A stretch of DNA of 39,675 bases from Didymodactylos carnosus. Its lineage: Eukaryota > Rotifera > Eurotatoria > Philodinida > Philodinidae. Below are positions 10,748 to 24,571 of the stretch, piece after piece. Under the pieces are notes generated by a model. It searched no databases, was not told the origin of the DNA, and saw nothing but the letters and a program-made list of their open reading frames with translations. The DNA lies in contig CAJNOQ010000876.1 in NCBI GenBank assembly GCA_905250885.1, positions 1 through 39,675 on the forward strand. Reading direction: 5' to 3'. Numbering within the stretch: position 1 is the stretch's first letter; every line of letters starts with the position of its first letter. The position numbers were made by a program, and so were the translations under genes.

Positions 10748-13700
10748 GTCATCCTACAACAGAAATCGGTGTTCCCTTTTTCAATATGTACTCGATCTGT
10801 TTTATAAAGAGTTAACTTTTTTTGTCGAGAAAAAGAAATTGTAAAGAACAAAAAAAAACGATAGAAGAGAAAAGGTCTTTGTGTGTGTTGTGTGTGTGTG
10901 TGAACATAACATAACATCACCCGAAAAAGAAGGCAGTGATATGGCGACATTTAAAATATAAAAATAAAAAAAAAAAAACCTGAAAAATGGCTTCCATATA
11001 ATGTGTACATATATAACTACAACAGAGAGTGAAAGAAAATCCGGGTAATGTGATTTATTAGAGAAGGAGAAGAAGAAGAAAAAAAAATTGATCCTGTTTA
11101 TTGAATGTGAATAGATGTTTTTATTTTCCAATCGTGATAATCATCTCCTTGAACGATTGGAGAACAAAGAACAGAAAAAAATAGTTTTATTATTATATCA
11201 CTATTCGCGATGATTTGATGACATCATTATTCCAGAGAAGCGCCGATATTCTATGAACAATTTATAAACAATGTTGTTGACGAATTTCCTTCTTCTTTTT
11301 TTTCTTCTTCTTCTCCAAACGTGACATTAAAATTTACAAAGTTGTTGTTTTACAGCAGCCACAACAACAGCAAAAAAAATTAAAAAAAAACGTTAAGTAT
11401 TGTTCATTTCTTTTTTTTCTTTTACTTTTTCTTCTCTCTTTGCTTCCTTTTCTATGAAATTTCTTTTTATTTTTTTTTTTTTGGTTGTCCAAAAATTCAC
11501 CTACTTATTTTTTGGCATACACAAGTCTAATCGGATTATCGTCATTATACCATCTGTTTTGGGTTTTAACGGCATCAATCGTTACATGTTGAATATTAGC
11601 GAACGTGATGGAGAAATATCACATCGATTAATCGAAAACATAAAAAAAAAAAAAGAACAATAAATCTTGTTGCGGTAAAAACAGATTCACAAAGGTAAGA
11701 GAGAATTTTATCATTGTGAGATTGTGCAAACCATTGGTGGTTAATTTGTACTAAAATATTCAGATGTGATTGCGTCCAGTATGTGGTTTTTCGAACATAT
11801 AGTATTGTTGTCTCTATGAAATGATTTTCTAATGATTTTTTATACTCTATTGGAAATTTAGAAATCATGTTAAATATTTGATTAGTAACGAGTTCTCGCT
11901 CACAACAGAAGAAAGTGTCATTTCATCAAAAGCGCATATCTTGGAAAAAGAGATAGGATATAAATTGTATCTGTGAGACCCAAGGGTGCCCTGACGCCAT
12001 AAAAGAAGAAGGAATTAAATCAAAATTGGAGTCAAATGTTGTAAAAATTTCTCTACTAATGTTACTTAACATTTTCAAATTGGAGCATAGAATTTCTAAA
12101 ACCGGAGCGAGAGAAAAAAGAATCTTGAACGTTTTTTGTAGCAGAGCGTGAGTCACCCTTTCTGTCCATCAACCTCTTGTCGAGACACCACTGTTTAATA
12201 GCTTTCTTTCCCATGATGCCTATTCAATAAGAATTCAAGTTTTACTCAAAATTTCACTAAAGTTCGATTATGTCGATAAAATATATATATTTTTATCCTA
12301 CACGCCTTATTAATTAAGAATTAGTTGCCGTTGTATATGAAAAAGAAATAAGTTGATTTTTCTTTCATATTCAAAAAAAAAATGGCGATTTTTACTTGGA
12401 ACAAATTAGACACTTTGCGTATGAGAGTAAAAAAAATTTGACGTTAAAAATGATAGATTTACTACTTTTATATTTGTTTGGCATTTTGATTATAATATAT
12501 ACTATCTATGCACTGGTAGTAATGATTCATAAACAGCTGTGTTGAAAGAGAACTCTTCTAATCACTGTTTTTTTTGGAAATTGTGATAGGTAGATTCTTT
12601 TAAATCTGAACAGAAATACAAACGAATCGATAGTCACATGCAAAAAACTAAGTTATTATATTCGTAGATTTAAGCCTTTTATTTTAAAATAATTCTAAAC
12701 ATGTGTCGAACATATGTACATAATTAAAAATAGATAGTTGGTTATACATCTGAATAAATTTTTAGTACAGTTATGCCTTTATGAAACTAAAAAATGACAT
12801 TTTTTTTAGATATTCTAAAATAAGTTCATATACAAAATGCCAGCTCTTCAGGTAGAAACCAAAAAGATCGTTTCGGAGCTTTCATTCTAGTACGATAATG
12901 ATGTTATTTCTGGTGCTTCATTAGCTAACTGAATAGCTAACGCTGTATGCATGTATAATGTTATTTTAAGAATATTTTGAATGTTGTTACTGCTGAAATT
13001 GATATTCAGATGTTAAGTATTTTATGGATTGATAAAACATTAGATTAGTATCAAAAAATCAGAAATTTGTATGGATTATCAGACCAATAGATGTCACTAT
13101 TTCAATGAGTCTTTAATTAGTTGTTTGGTAGTACATTTTAAATCGATATTAGCACCATATTTTTGAAAGAACTTTTTGAATATGTTTAGTAACTTACTTA
13201 CTCTACAACTTTATCCAAGATAACAATTTAAATAGAATTACGTGCTTCAGTTGTTTATGATTGTGAGTACATAATCTATGATGACGCGTGCGTCATCACT
13301 GCACCCTTGTTTTATATATCGTTGAGTGAATGTCTTTTTTTTTTTTCTATAGTTGACGATTAAATTATTTCTGATATTTCAATTAACACAATAAGAAATA
13401 GTTTTATAATTCTGTTAAATGTTATATATAATTTTTTTCTTTTTTGTATAATAAAAAAAGCATAACAAATGTCATTGTTTTCAAATCAGTTCACTGATGA
13501 GTAATCATGTCTCGATTAGCGCGTATGCACATAATTGGAAGACATGGCGAGAGAGAGAATAATAAACACAGCTGTGTAGACGATTATCTTATGATCTGGT
13601 ATTGGATAAAAATATGCAATTGATTCTATGTCTTATGTACAATTTTTTTTTGCTCGCTTTTTAAATCAATATCAGGTAAGATTTCAATACTATACATAAA

Positions 13701-14443
13701 ACAGCAGTGTATATTATTGTCACATATTAACGTGTTTTTTTTTTTTTGTTTTTTGAACTGAGGAAGAGGACAGTCTTTTCTTTTTTTTCTTTTGCAGATA
13801 AATCATATATAGATATAGATATACATATGTTTAAAAAGAGGAAAAGAACAGTCATTTGTTCAATTTTTTTACCTGATGTGCTATTTTTACTTAAGTATTG
13901 ATATAGAGTTACTCATAATATTCATCATATTTTTTTAAAAACATTCATAATTGTAATTGATTAAGTTACAATGATAATTAATTGATAGAAAGAAAGACGG
14001 TTCAAAATAACTGATTTCCTATGTGTATACACTTGTAGACTAATTTGAATCAAATTTATTATGAAATTATTTTCAGTAACCAGGAGCAGAGACATAAAAT
14101 ATAACTAATACTATAATCAATTATATTAAAAAATTGTTTAAATATCGTTTGTATATGTCATAGATCAGTCGAACAGATATTTGAATTTTTGTAAAAAGTT
14201 AAATTATAAACTAATATAGACAATAATTGTATATTAAATGAAGATGTTTTTATAGATTTATTACAAAGATTAGATTAGAATCATTAAATCTAGCGTTGGT
14301 AATGAACGCCTGAAACTTTTCTCAAACGTTTGCTTTTCGATTACGTGAGCAAATTTTCAGGTGTATTGACCTAATGCAATTCATTAATCTCTATATTAGT
14401 AGACAGAGAGAACAAGGTAAGTAAAAATTTAGCCTTGAATAAG
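10743..14443. other. Gene-free AT-rich stretch
   Basis: No gene or RNA gene recognised. Frames reach 109 codons, but they are Phe/Ser/Lys-rich and pass through simple repeats. The one compact structure is a GC-rich 20-bp palindrome at 13279. Confidence 0.5.
13279..13298. repeat. Perfect 20-bp palindrome with TGACGC half-sites
   Basis: TGATGACGC, then GT, then GCGTCATCA: nine-base arms with no mismatch. It is conspicuously GC-rich for this neighbourhood. TGACG half-sites are typical of CRE/ATF bZIP targets, but there is no evidence of function here. Confidence 0.5.
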
Positions 14444-14490
14444 TAATAATAATAATAATAATCATAATAATCATAATAATAATAATAATT
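14444..14490. repeat. (AAT)n microsatellite
   Basis: About 15 AAT/ATA triplets interrupted twice by ATC. Confidence 0.85.
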
Positions 14491-14624
14491 GATAAAAAAT
14501 CTCATATTACAGGTTATATGATGCTAAAAAATGAGAAAGAGAAAGAAAGAAATCCTAGTAACCTTATTAGATACATAGATATTTGTTTATTCAACACTGA
14601 CTATAGTGATGAATTTGACGATCA

Positions 14625-14645
14625 ACACACACACACACACACACA
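14625..14645. repeat. (CA)n microsatellite
   Basis: About ten CA dinucleotides in a row. Confidence 0.85.
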
Positions 14646-16682
14646 TATACACTCTTATATCCACCTGTTTACAACACTTGAACAAATATCGAACTAGTGT
14701 CAATTAACATAGTATATAAAAGGCTAACACGAAACGAAAAATGTCTTCTTCCTTTTTTTTTCTTTTTTCCATCGACTTATTTCTATAAACCAATTGACAG
14801 AAGTAAAAAACGAATTATGATTAAATAAAACATTTGGAATGAAAACCACGTATGCACACTAAAGTTATCTTGTTAAACAACGTGTTAAATATCATTCATA
14901 GTATCAAATAAGATTCTTAACTAACTGTTACGTTTCTCATTAAATATTAAAATTTAAGTTAAAAGTTGAATGTAGAATCAAAAATCGATCACATCAAATG
15001 TCTTTGAAGAAATAATAATGTAAAAAACAGATACTTTGTTGATTAATTAACTGCAATTTTATACCATCAGATCTATATGTCACAATTTAATTGAAAAATA
15101 AAATGTTCTGTTATATGTGTGAAATCATATCAGCGTTTATTTTTATTTTGCAAGTGTTTTTTATTTTGTTTATAATGATAAATAATTCGAATTAAGTTTT
15201 TCAGTCTTATTTGTGTACTAATTTTTCTCCTCCAGTAATTGAAAAAGAGAAGAAAAGAAAAATGATGGCGTCATGTGTCGTATTTGTTTGCATATATTTT
15301 ACACACACATATGTTAAACAAATAAAAATAATAAATGATGAAGATTAAAATAATCAAGTGACTTTGAATAATAATATCAGTTGTTATTCTATAAATTAGA
15401 TGACTATGGTTTTTTTTTTTCTCTTTTACTCTATGTTTGTACACATGACATACTGAACATATATCTAACATTTATTTATAGAGAGAGAGAGTAAAATATG
15501 TACGATATCAATAACAAACTATATGTCTACCATTAGTATCGTACCAAAGTAGAATCTTATGATCAAAGTACTTTTTCATATGAGTCTACATGATTTTTCT
15601 ACAGAAACATTATAAACTTTTGAACTTGTTCGTGATAATATAGAAAAAGGACAAAACATATTGATTACACAAAAATTCATTCCAGTAATTAAACAATTTG
15701 AGTTTTAAAATAAATTTTTTAAAAAAAAAGAAAAGTATTGAAAATCATTTCATATCGACTCGAAACATCAAAATGAAATGATCGTGACATTTTTCCAATT
15801 ATTAATTGTTCAACATTACAAAAAATATGGCCCCATAAAAAGTATTAGTAAAATATGAAAAGAAGATGCGCGCTACAGAAATAAATACGTGTGATATCAA
15901 TGGAGAGAATTTATCAGCCAATATTCAAATCTTTTATTACTAAAACATCAATTAACTCATTCTACTATTCTTCTCATATATCATTCTACTAAAAAAATAT
16001 ATACTTTAAGATTAAAATTTAGAAAATTTTGATAAAAACTAATAGAAATCTAATTTTTAAATATGATATAATTTTTCTCTAATTGTAGTTAAAAATAAAT
16101 CGATTATTAAAAATTAAGATCATATAACTTAACTGTATTATTAGTTAATAATTATACAGAGTTAATTATCGTTAAAAAAAGTAAAAAATCAAGAATTTGT
16201 TATTGTCATGTTAAAATGTTAACATAGTGTATTAAATATCATTTTCTTTCAGTCCTACTAACACTAAGGTATTCGTTCAATTTATAAAAGATTCGTTGAA
16301 GTTGATAGATTAAAACATTACATCGATTGTATACTAATAGAGTATGAAAAAGGAAGAGGAGGATCAATGTTAGAAAAAAAAATATTAAATGAACTTAATA
16401 GATCTATTTATGTGTAGGAAGTATATAGTAAGAAATAGAAAAAAGAATGTTAAGTATCAACAGACAGGCAATCATGTACTATCATACCGTTAAAAAATAA
16501 ACTCACAAGTATCAAGGATATAATATGAGAAAAAAAAGATTTAAACTTGTCTAGTTCTAGTCACATTGACGATCTAAATTACACACATATTGAATTGATA
16601 ATACTCATCTGGTAAAATTTTAGGGTTTTTTGTTTTGTTGGTGACATTCAATTAAAGATCAAATCTTTTTATTTTTTGACTA
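14646..16682. other. Gene-free AT-rich stretch
   Basis: No gene, RNA gene or element recognised. Open frames are at most 66 codons and low in complexity. Confidence 0.5.

Positions 16683-16709
<27 letters not shown>
16683..16709. repeat. (GA)n microsatellite
   Basis: An uninterrupted AG/GA run of about 27 bases. Confidence 0.9.
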
Positions 16710-16714
<5 letters not shown>

Positions 16715-16732
16715 CAAGAGATCTTTTCGTAT

Positions 16733-16757
16733 TATTATGATTATTATTATTATTATC
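16733..16757. repeat. (ATT)n microsatellite
   Basis: About seven ATT triplets with one GATT interruption. Confidence 0.75.
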
Positions 16758-16977
16758 CTTTGGGCTAAAAAAAAAATAGATTAGAACTCAATATGTGCAA
16801 GAGGCGGCATTGTTTTTTTATCTAAAAAATTGGAGCACATTGTTCTTGGTTTTCTCTTTGATATTTATTATTGCACTTATATTATGTAAAGATATTTTTG
16901 ATCCGATCAGACATGTACATATATGGAGGATGTTTAGATATGAAAATCATCTGTTTATTAGGATATTCAAAGACATC

Positions 16978-16979
<2 letters not shown>

Positions 16980-17009
<30 letters not shown>
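16980..17009. repeat. (GA)n microsatellite
   Basis: An uninterrupted AG/GA run of 30 bases. The frame through it yields an Arg-Glu string, a microsatellite artefact. Confidence 0.9.
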
Positions 17010-17011
<2 letters not shown>

Positions 17012-20000
17012 GAGAAGAGCAAAAAGAAGAAGAAAAGAAAAGAAAAATCTTGTGCAAGAAAAAATTTATTTAATATATTGAGAAATATATCTATTGATAT
17101 CTGTACAATAATACACACACATACATAATCTAATCCCTAGAGGATGTTACCTTAAAGGAAAAAAATTAGAATATCAAACAAAGCAAGGTCGACGAACATC
17201 ATCTTATTAGCCTTTCGAATAATCTGATATGATCATATTTACAGTTATTGATGCAAACAAACAATCAAACGAGACAAATCAAATGTCACCATTGCCATTA
17301 TTGGATAATCTAGAAAATATCTAGAATGATAGATCTATTAATTTACTATTATAAATAGAGTGAAAATGAACAAGTACCAAGTTATTAATGATCATATCAA
17401 TATATTAAAATAATAATTTTTCAATAATTATTATGAAATAATCAATTTCAAAGGTAGATATAGAGGGAGTATGTTTATATTAAATATTATGATTAGCTCA
17501 AATTTTCTTCTCTCTTTTTAGACAAACGACAACGATATTTGAACTGAAGGACACATACATTTTCTGTGAAATGAAACCAAGATAAATAACATGTACACAC
17601 ATATATTTCTTGTCGTTTTTTTCTTTAAAAAGTCACGTTCAGCAATAAGATATATTACTTTTTTTTTCTTCTTCAATATTTACTTAACACAAAAAAAAAA
17701 AAACTGGTGCAATTTTCTTCTTTGTTCGTGTTTAATAAAAAGATGAAGAAGAAAAAGGACGTTCCCATATTTTCAAAAAAAAAAAAAAAAAAGAAAAAAA
17801 GCCGATAATACTAGGCAAAAAAGATAGATAGTTAGAGGTGTATTAGTGAATAATTATTTGAATCTAGGAAAAAATCAGGCTACTTTCTTCATTTCATTTC
17901 ATATTGACGTCAATTTATTAGATTAAATGTTTGTCTTCAAACAGAGAAAATATATAAAAATTGTGTTTGCTTTGTGTCTCCGTTTGTTTTAGGCGACATG
18001 ACGTTGAAAAAAGATGATTGAAGATAAGTCTATTTTAGTTTTAATTATTGTAAATAGAAATAAATTATAAAGAAAAAAAAAATTAATAAGAGGAAATATG
18101 GCTTCTTAAGAAAGAAAATGATAATAGATAATAACGAATCTTATCATTCAATTAAATCTATGATAAAGAAAAAAAATGAATTTTTACGAGTACTTTTAGA
18201 ATGGAAAACGGCAAAATTTTTTAAAGAAAGTATATTTTAAACATTTTTATTACTTATCACTTTGTTCGTCGAAGATTCTATTCGAAAATCAACTTTATAA
18301 ATGTTATCTGCAAATGTTGAAAATTCACAACAGTTTTTTGACAAAGAAGCATGATGATAATGCAGAAAAATATCTTCAAAACAAAAATGACTTGACATGA
18401 GTTTTAAGGCAGAGACGTCTTAAATATAGGCTTTTGATCTCCATTTGACAAAAAATAGTTTACTTAGGTATATTATCATTATTATATGGATTCTTTTTTT
18501 ATCCGATAGGATTCCGCAAATAGAAAAGTACCACACAGCGCTTCTATTCTATGCAGAACATCTAAAAGTTTTGAGAGATATCTCTCTGATTGTGAGGTCT
18601 AAACTCGACTCAATCTATGTCCTCCGTCCGTACGATCATTGAAACAACGACCGAAAAGTTTTTTGAGACTAATAAAATGAAATAGACTTGAAGCATTAAA
18701 ATTCCGTTTCTTCGATACTTATAAGAGTATACGAACTCGTATTTTTCTACTAAAACAAAAGGAATGGAAAATCCATTTGACTCTTGATAAATTAGCCAAT
18801 GTCAAATTTTTTTTCAAATTTTTTGCAAAAAAGCATGCGATTTTGAACACGTCTAGAAACTAGTCACAAATCATTCAGTCATGTTGTGGAATTAGTTTAC
18901 AGAAAATTTGGTTTAAACAAACACTCTTCGAAAAAGAAAGAGAAAGAGAAAAGAATTTCGAATTGAGGTAACGTTTTGTTGTCCAAATTAATCGAAAGAA
19001 TAAATGAAAGTATATTCCTTCTCTTATTTATTACGAAATTTTCAAGATTTATCCATAGGCTACTCGTATATTTTTAAAAAAATTCGGGAGAATGCATGTG
19101 TGACTGAGAGAACGTGGAAGCACTCCTGTATATTTTTCTACTACACACCATTCATTCAAAATAATAGTGCGATAGAAATACTGTTTTATGGACTCGTTGA
19201 GAAGGAAAGCTTGTCTCGTATGAATCTGAGGTTAAAATAAAAAATATAGTACAGATTATAAAATTTTCCACAACGATAAAAACTGTTTGTCCGATAGATC
19301 TTCACCACAAACGTGACAAAATTGACATCGTTGCTCTGTAAAGAATGATCCGCATCTCTTCGAAAATACACCATAGTCGTATAGAAAGTTTAGATTAAAA
19401 CGATACGAATAGTATCATAATCAACGGTATATACTTAGTCTCTTTTCTCATTAAATATTATGTTTATTTTAGTTTATATTACTTTTCCACAAATTTTGGC
19501 TACTTTTAGCCGAAATTGACGGATTTTTTATAGAAATGAATTTCTCCTATCAATCATTATCTACCATTAGTGTATTTCCTGTGAAAATTGTAGTTTTTCT
19601 GTAAGTATAATGGAAAGTGTTTATACTAACTACTTTTCGGCACCACTATATGGACCAATAACAAAAAAAACGAATTCAGTGATTTTCAGGCAATTTTTCG
19701 AGAAAAATGCAGAGGTAAGCTAAGGTTCATACAAAACTTTTGGGTTACATTTAATAAAATGAGTAACTCCATGTGCATTTTAGATGGTCTAATAAGACTT
19801 TTATTCGAAGTTTTGTTTATAAGCTCACTAGATGGAATCTTCTTTTTATTGTGCCATACTTGAAGTGCTCCGTTTATATAGTTACCCATTATTTTTCCAT
19901 GAAATGAAAAAGAAATAATTAAGAGCAACAGTCAGTCTCCTCTCACAGAATATTTCTCCATCGCGAAAAATATATTCCCTACTCGAGAAGTATTTCTAAA

Positions 20001-21142
20001 ACGGGGCAAGTTCATCTTTCCAGAACAGGGAACAATTTGACATGTCACTTTTGAAATCGATCAGCACATTCAACGAAGCAATCGTACACGTTTTGCTTGC
20101 ATCTATGTGAAAGAACATCAAAAACTAAGTAAAACATCACTTTTCTGGATCTTATTCTAACTACTTTCTCGATCAGGATAGTACTTTCTCCACATAATAT
20201 TGTGTATTTTAAATGATATCACTCTGCTGTAAGCTTGATTCTAATCAGACTGTCCCTTTTACTTTATTCATATTAGATGTTACGTCAAAATTTGCGGCTT
20301 TTTTTGTCTATGAAAGTCGAATATCGGAAGTATAACGCAGATTAACTATGGTACTATTAAGCCCCAAAAATTATCACATATAGGGCAAATAATTCTCTAC
20401 AAAATGATATACGTTTTGGATTTTAAACTGCTCATTTTCTCTCTTTTAAAATAGTGCTGTTCGTGAAACAGCTGTGTCGTTATGAAGTCACTGACAAAGT
20501 GAAGCAATACGGGATAATTGATGCAGAAAACCTAAACAGTTGTCTATTCATAACAAACTAACAATAGTGTCATTGAAAACTGTTTAACCCTTTCATATCT
20601 ATTTAGTATGAAAAAAATGAGTGTTCCTATTATTTTTCATCAGGAAAAGGAAATGTTTTGAAAAAAGACTTTTTCTCAAAAACGAAAATAATTTTAACTA
20701 TACGGTGCAATATGCGATAATCAATATGGATTTTATATTTTTCAGTGTGAAAGTGCCACCAACGGGCGATAACATTACATTTAATAATGAATATTCAAAT
20801 ATGAAAAATGATGTGATTCGGAAAATTGATAGAGGCTGGCATAAACAACTTGCCGAGTGTCGCAGACTAGCTGTCTTATCGGAACGATGGTGATATTGCC
20901 ACAGAAGAATAACGCAGTTTCAGTTCGAATCATCTACGAGATTTCGGTTATGGTAAATAAACAGTAACCGTCAGCAAAAGCCGTATTATTCAATACTGTG
21001 ACAAAATGCAGTCACAGCATTAAAGAAACATAGAAGAGAGATTCCGGGAATGTAAACACACAGTTTTAGTTAAAGTTTGAATGAATCTCAGATAAATGTT
21101 ACTTACAATTTTAATAATTTCTATAAGTTTTCACACTACTGT
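17010..21142. other. Gene-free stretch with two unassigned short frames
   Basis: No gene can be supported. The base composition becomes slightly less AT-rich after about 18.4 kb. Two short frames were examined and not assigned: a cysteine-containing frame at 19256-19414 (minus) and a frame ending at 20893 (plus). Both are discussed under findings. Confidence 0.45.
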
Positions 21143-21728
21143 AATACACTAGTCGATAGTGAGCTCGATCTGAAAGGTTGAATCAGCTATGCAGTTGTAT
21201 CAGGAATGGATCAGATCTCATTGAAACCAATGTTCTGATTTAGAGATGAAACTACTAATTGGCTCATGCAGCTCTGGATCTAGTAACGGATAAGGGCCGA
21301 ATTTTCTGAAAGATATTTCGGAGCTGATTCTGGTCAAAATTTTCAGCTCTGGATCAGTTATTAGAAGAAAAAGCTACATGTAATTAACAAACATTTCAAA
21401 CTCTGAGAAAAAGTTAGAATAGTACAAATTCGATAGATTTGACTATCACAAATATTTAAGGGGAATATAATCTTGAGTAGAAAGACACTAGTGTTACTAA
21501 CAAGCGCGCTCCTTATGTCCTCAGCATCATGTGGTTGCTTCAGTCAGCCATGGAAGCACTGATAAGGATATTCAGCTCTGAATCAGTACGAAGCAAAAGA
21601 GTAGAAAACAGCTTCTTGTGGAAAGTATTTTTCAGTTTTTCAGGACTGATTCTGACTCTGATTCAGTCCTGATAAAACTGCATAGTTAATTCAGCTTTTC
21701 AGACCGAGTAGATCGTCGACTGGTGTAA
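21143..21728. mobile_element. TIR element, about 585 bp
   Basis: The first and last roughly 75 bp are inverted copies. Both carry CTATGCAGTT and TATCAGGA, with TCTGAAA and a CAGTCGA/TAGTCGA motif closer to the ends. Identity is about 75-80% by eye. The interior has several copies of the motif CAGCTCTGGATCAGT and related strings (near 21270, 21345 and 21573) but no transposase. It is probably an old non-autonomous DNA element. Confidence 0.6.
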
Positions 21729-21846
21729 TCTGATGAAAATAAAAAACAAAGAAACTTTTTTACATGATTTTATGTCATTTTTCGCACAATATTATTGTGT
21801 ACGTCCACGAATGAATGAAAAGAGTTAAAATAACAAACATCAATAT

Positions 21847-22210
21847 TAGGCTCAGAGCTGGAACCGATTGAGAAACGGTAATTCGGTCGGTAAACGGGCC
21901 GGTTGGAATTATAACTCAAACCGGTAAAATATCGGCGAAGTTTTTTGAAAATCGATTTCCATAAAGAATTTCCCCAGAAATGAAATAGTTCGCAAGCACA
22001 TGTGAAAGAACCGTCACAATAACGAGTCTATAACATTTAATCAAAACAAATGATGAAAATAATATGTTTTGAGCATCGCCTTATTTATTTTGACTGAAAA
22101 AGACGTGAAATTTTAGTTTTTTGACGAAAAACAGGGTAAAAAGAGCAGATGTTTCAAAAGTTTTAACCGGTACCGGTTCGGTCGGACCGGTTCTAGCTCT
22201 GATTAGGCTA
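21847..22210. mobile_element. TIR element, about 360 bp, with AACCGGT-rich ends
   Basis: The left end (CAGAGCTGGAACCG at 21853) is matched in inverted orientation by the right end (complement of CAGAGCTAGAACCG, ending near 22203). Both ends continue into AACCGGT/CCGGTT-rich sequence. There is no ORF. The AACCG motif recurs in the foldback at 32.7 kb, so the two may be distantly related. Confidence 0.55.
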
Positions 22211-23859
22211 ACATAACAGAGGGTTCAGAATACAATTACTCTCCAAATTTATCCTTGTTCAAGGGGCCCCCCAAGGAAAAAACTTTTTTATCTTACATCT
22301 GATTTCGATGGCGCTTTCAGTGACTAATGCTTACTGTCCTACGAACTTATGCTAAAAATTTGAAATCGAAACGTTGAAGCGGTGCCGAGTTATTGCGTGA
22401 CAAGAGACAAAATGGGGCTCTTAGCAAAAGCGTTATAACTTTTTTGCTGGAAGGTGCAGAAAGCTGCGAGAGGCCTCAAATGAAAGTAGACACCTAAATC
22501 TAAAATTTGGTCCGCGTCGGTTTTTGAATTTCGCTTTTGCTCATTCCCTACACGTATTTTAAGTCAGACCTCTGAAAATAACCCTAATTCGACGGAGTAT
22601 TTGCTACTTATCTCTGCACAGAGAACAAAAATCAAAAATCGCCACGGATTAAAGTTTAGATAAATGTCTTAGCTTGAAAATAAAAAAAGAACGACGGTTT
22701 TACGATGAATCGTCTAGGAGTTATTACAAATTTACTGCGCCAAAACCGTATTCTAAGCAATGAGGTCATCACTTCATTAATTATAGTTCAGCGCCTTTAG
22801 CAAAACTAGTATAACTCTGCAAGACAAAGTCGTACAAACCTGCTGGATATCTCATTCTGATCAGAACACTCTGCTCAACATAGCTTCATGTCTGTTAAAA
22901 CGGACAACCCCAAAAATTTTAATTAAAACGTGAAATTTAGAAAAAGGTGATTTTTAGGGCTTTCAGAAATCTCTTTCAAAATCCTCCAAAACATTGAATT
23001 TTTGGCAAACTGTGATGGATTCTGAACGATGACACTTTGGGATACTGAACCGTATGGTTACTTCAGTTTCGAAGAAAACATCGAATTCCTGAGGGGGGGC
23101 CCCCTTAAAGAATCACACTATATTGCGTATCAGTGGAGTAAACGCTGTGATACGATTTTTACCGCATATAAATACAGATTTTTTCGAAACATGGGGATGT
23201 ATTTTATCTTATCCAAAAAATAAAAATAACTTTTAGTCTGAACGCAGAAGATCATTACAAAGGTTACCTTTTTCGTCTGTTCTACTATTTATAATACGTA
23301 TATGTACGTACATGTTAAGCCAATATCAAAGGTTTCTAGAGGATTTTGAACAAATCTTCTTAGCGCCCTAGAAATCTGATTTTTCTGAAATTCTGGTATT
23401 TCAATGAAATGTTGGGATCAAAAAGGATTCTAGTGACTCCGGTTCATAGAGTAAATATTGTGGTTAAAATGAGACGTCTCCCAGCACCGAGCGATGTTTT
23501 GATAAAAAATTATGAGTTTTATTAAGAGCTTTAAAACGTGTCATACACTAGCGCCATTATATCTCAAAAGTGACTTTTGCCTATCTGATAAATACTGTAG
23601 GAAAGATTTCTCCGTCAAATTAAGAGTTACAGAGGTCGGGTTGATCTTAAATTGAAGCTAACAAAACATATGGAAACAACGTAACAGAGCCCAAGTTTCG
23701 ATTTACGCCGTTATTCTTTTACTTCGTTGAAAGTTATACACCAGTTTTTGCGCTTTTTTCGAAATCCTTCGGAAAATACAACTCCTGATAATCGATATAC
23801 ACAACATAAACAAAATGTAAGGAATACTCACAATTGATTTTTTTATCATCAAGAAGGCA
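22211..23859. other. Gene-free stretch; possible old repeat bounded by G/C runs
   Basis: No gene recognised. Two short blocks of opposed G and C runs, near 22261-22276 and 23092-23107, are roughly inverted relative to each other and could bound an element of about 850 bp. The match is only some 18-20 bp. GC content is higher than in the 5-18 kb region, as elsewhere in the repeat-dense part. Confidence 0.35.
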
Positions 23860-23989
23860 TTAGGCATTCAACAGTCCCAAGCTAGGGCTTGGTGATCGGC
23901 ACCAAACATGTTCGATCACCGAACGGCTCGCTACCGAACGTATTCACTGCCGATCAGCGAGCCCTAGCTTGCGATGGTTGCATGCCTAG
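23860..23989. mobile_element. Short palindromic MITE (130 bp)
   Basis: The inner arms 23879-23901 and 23948-23970 are 23 bp each with two mismatches (AAGCTAGGGCT and TGATCGGCA shared). Outside them the inverted similarity continues to TAGGCAT at the left end and its complement at the right end. The centre carries CCGAACG and ACCAAACATG motifs also found, inverted, in the second copy at 24572-24686. Confidence 0.7.
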
Positions 23990-24571
23990 TCCAGACTAAA
24001 GACCAATGGAATGAAACTGAAGTTTTCGAAGGAACCAACCAGTGAGAAAATAGACTAACTAAACTACAATGTGAGCGAATGTGTGTTCTACCGGATCGCT
24101 ACCAAAGATTTAAACAAAATAGTTTGTTAAAGCTAAGAACATGAGAGCGAAGAAACACACGAAAGAAATCTTTGTAAAACAGAAAAAATGGTGAAAATTA
24201 CACGAAACGAAGGAGCAACCATGATTACGCCGTAGCCGTAGGTAGTCATGTAAAGAAAAGTTTGAATTAGAGCAGCAACTTGGTTATTGTTGTTATTGTA
24301 TTTGCTTTATTCCAGGAAGTCGAAAGTATCTTTAATTTTCATTATATCTGATTTACTCTCTAATTAAACATACTTTACTAATATGAGCTCTGTAGCAGAC
24401 TGATTTACTTTGTTTTCATGAAAAAATGCTTTTCCTCACTGTGCAAATAAAGCCCTAATTCGAATGTATCTTTAAAAGGTTTGCAGTACTTGGTCATAAT
24501 AGTTTCTCAGCAGAGCGCTCGCCAATATCTCTGATGAGAAAAATATAAACTATCGTATTTGCAATCTTCGT
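23990..24571. other. Gene-free stretch between two related repeats
   Basis: No gene recognised. It separates two inverted relatives of the same palindromic repeat. Confidence 0.4.

Noticed and set aside
10158-10807. Long open frames on both strands across the N run
   Set aside because: They are open only because N codons cannot be read as stops.
16795-17118. Frames with Arg-Glu or Ser-Leu runs
   Set aside because: Produced by the GA microsatellite at 16980-17009 read on either strand.
24218-24235. Match to a cloning-vector string (ACCATGATTACGCC)
   Set aside because: Only about 14 bases agree and the flanks differ from vector sequence, so chance is more likely than contamination.
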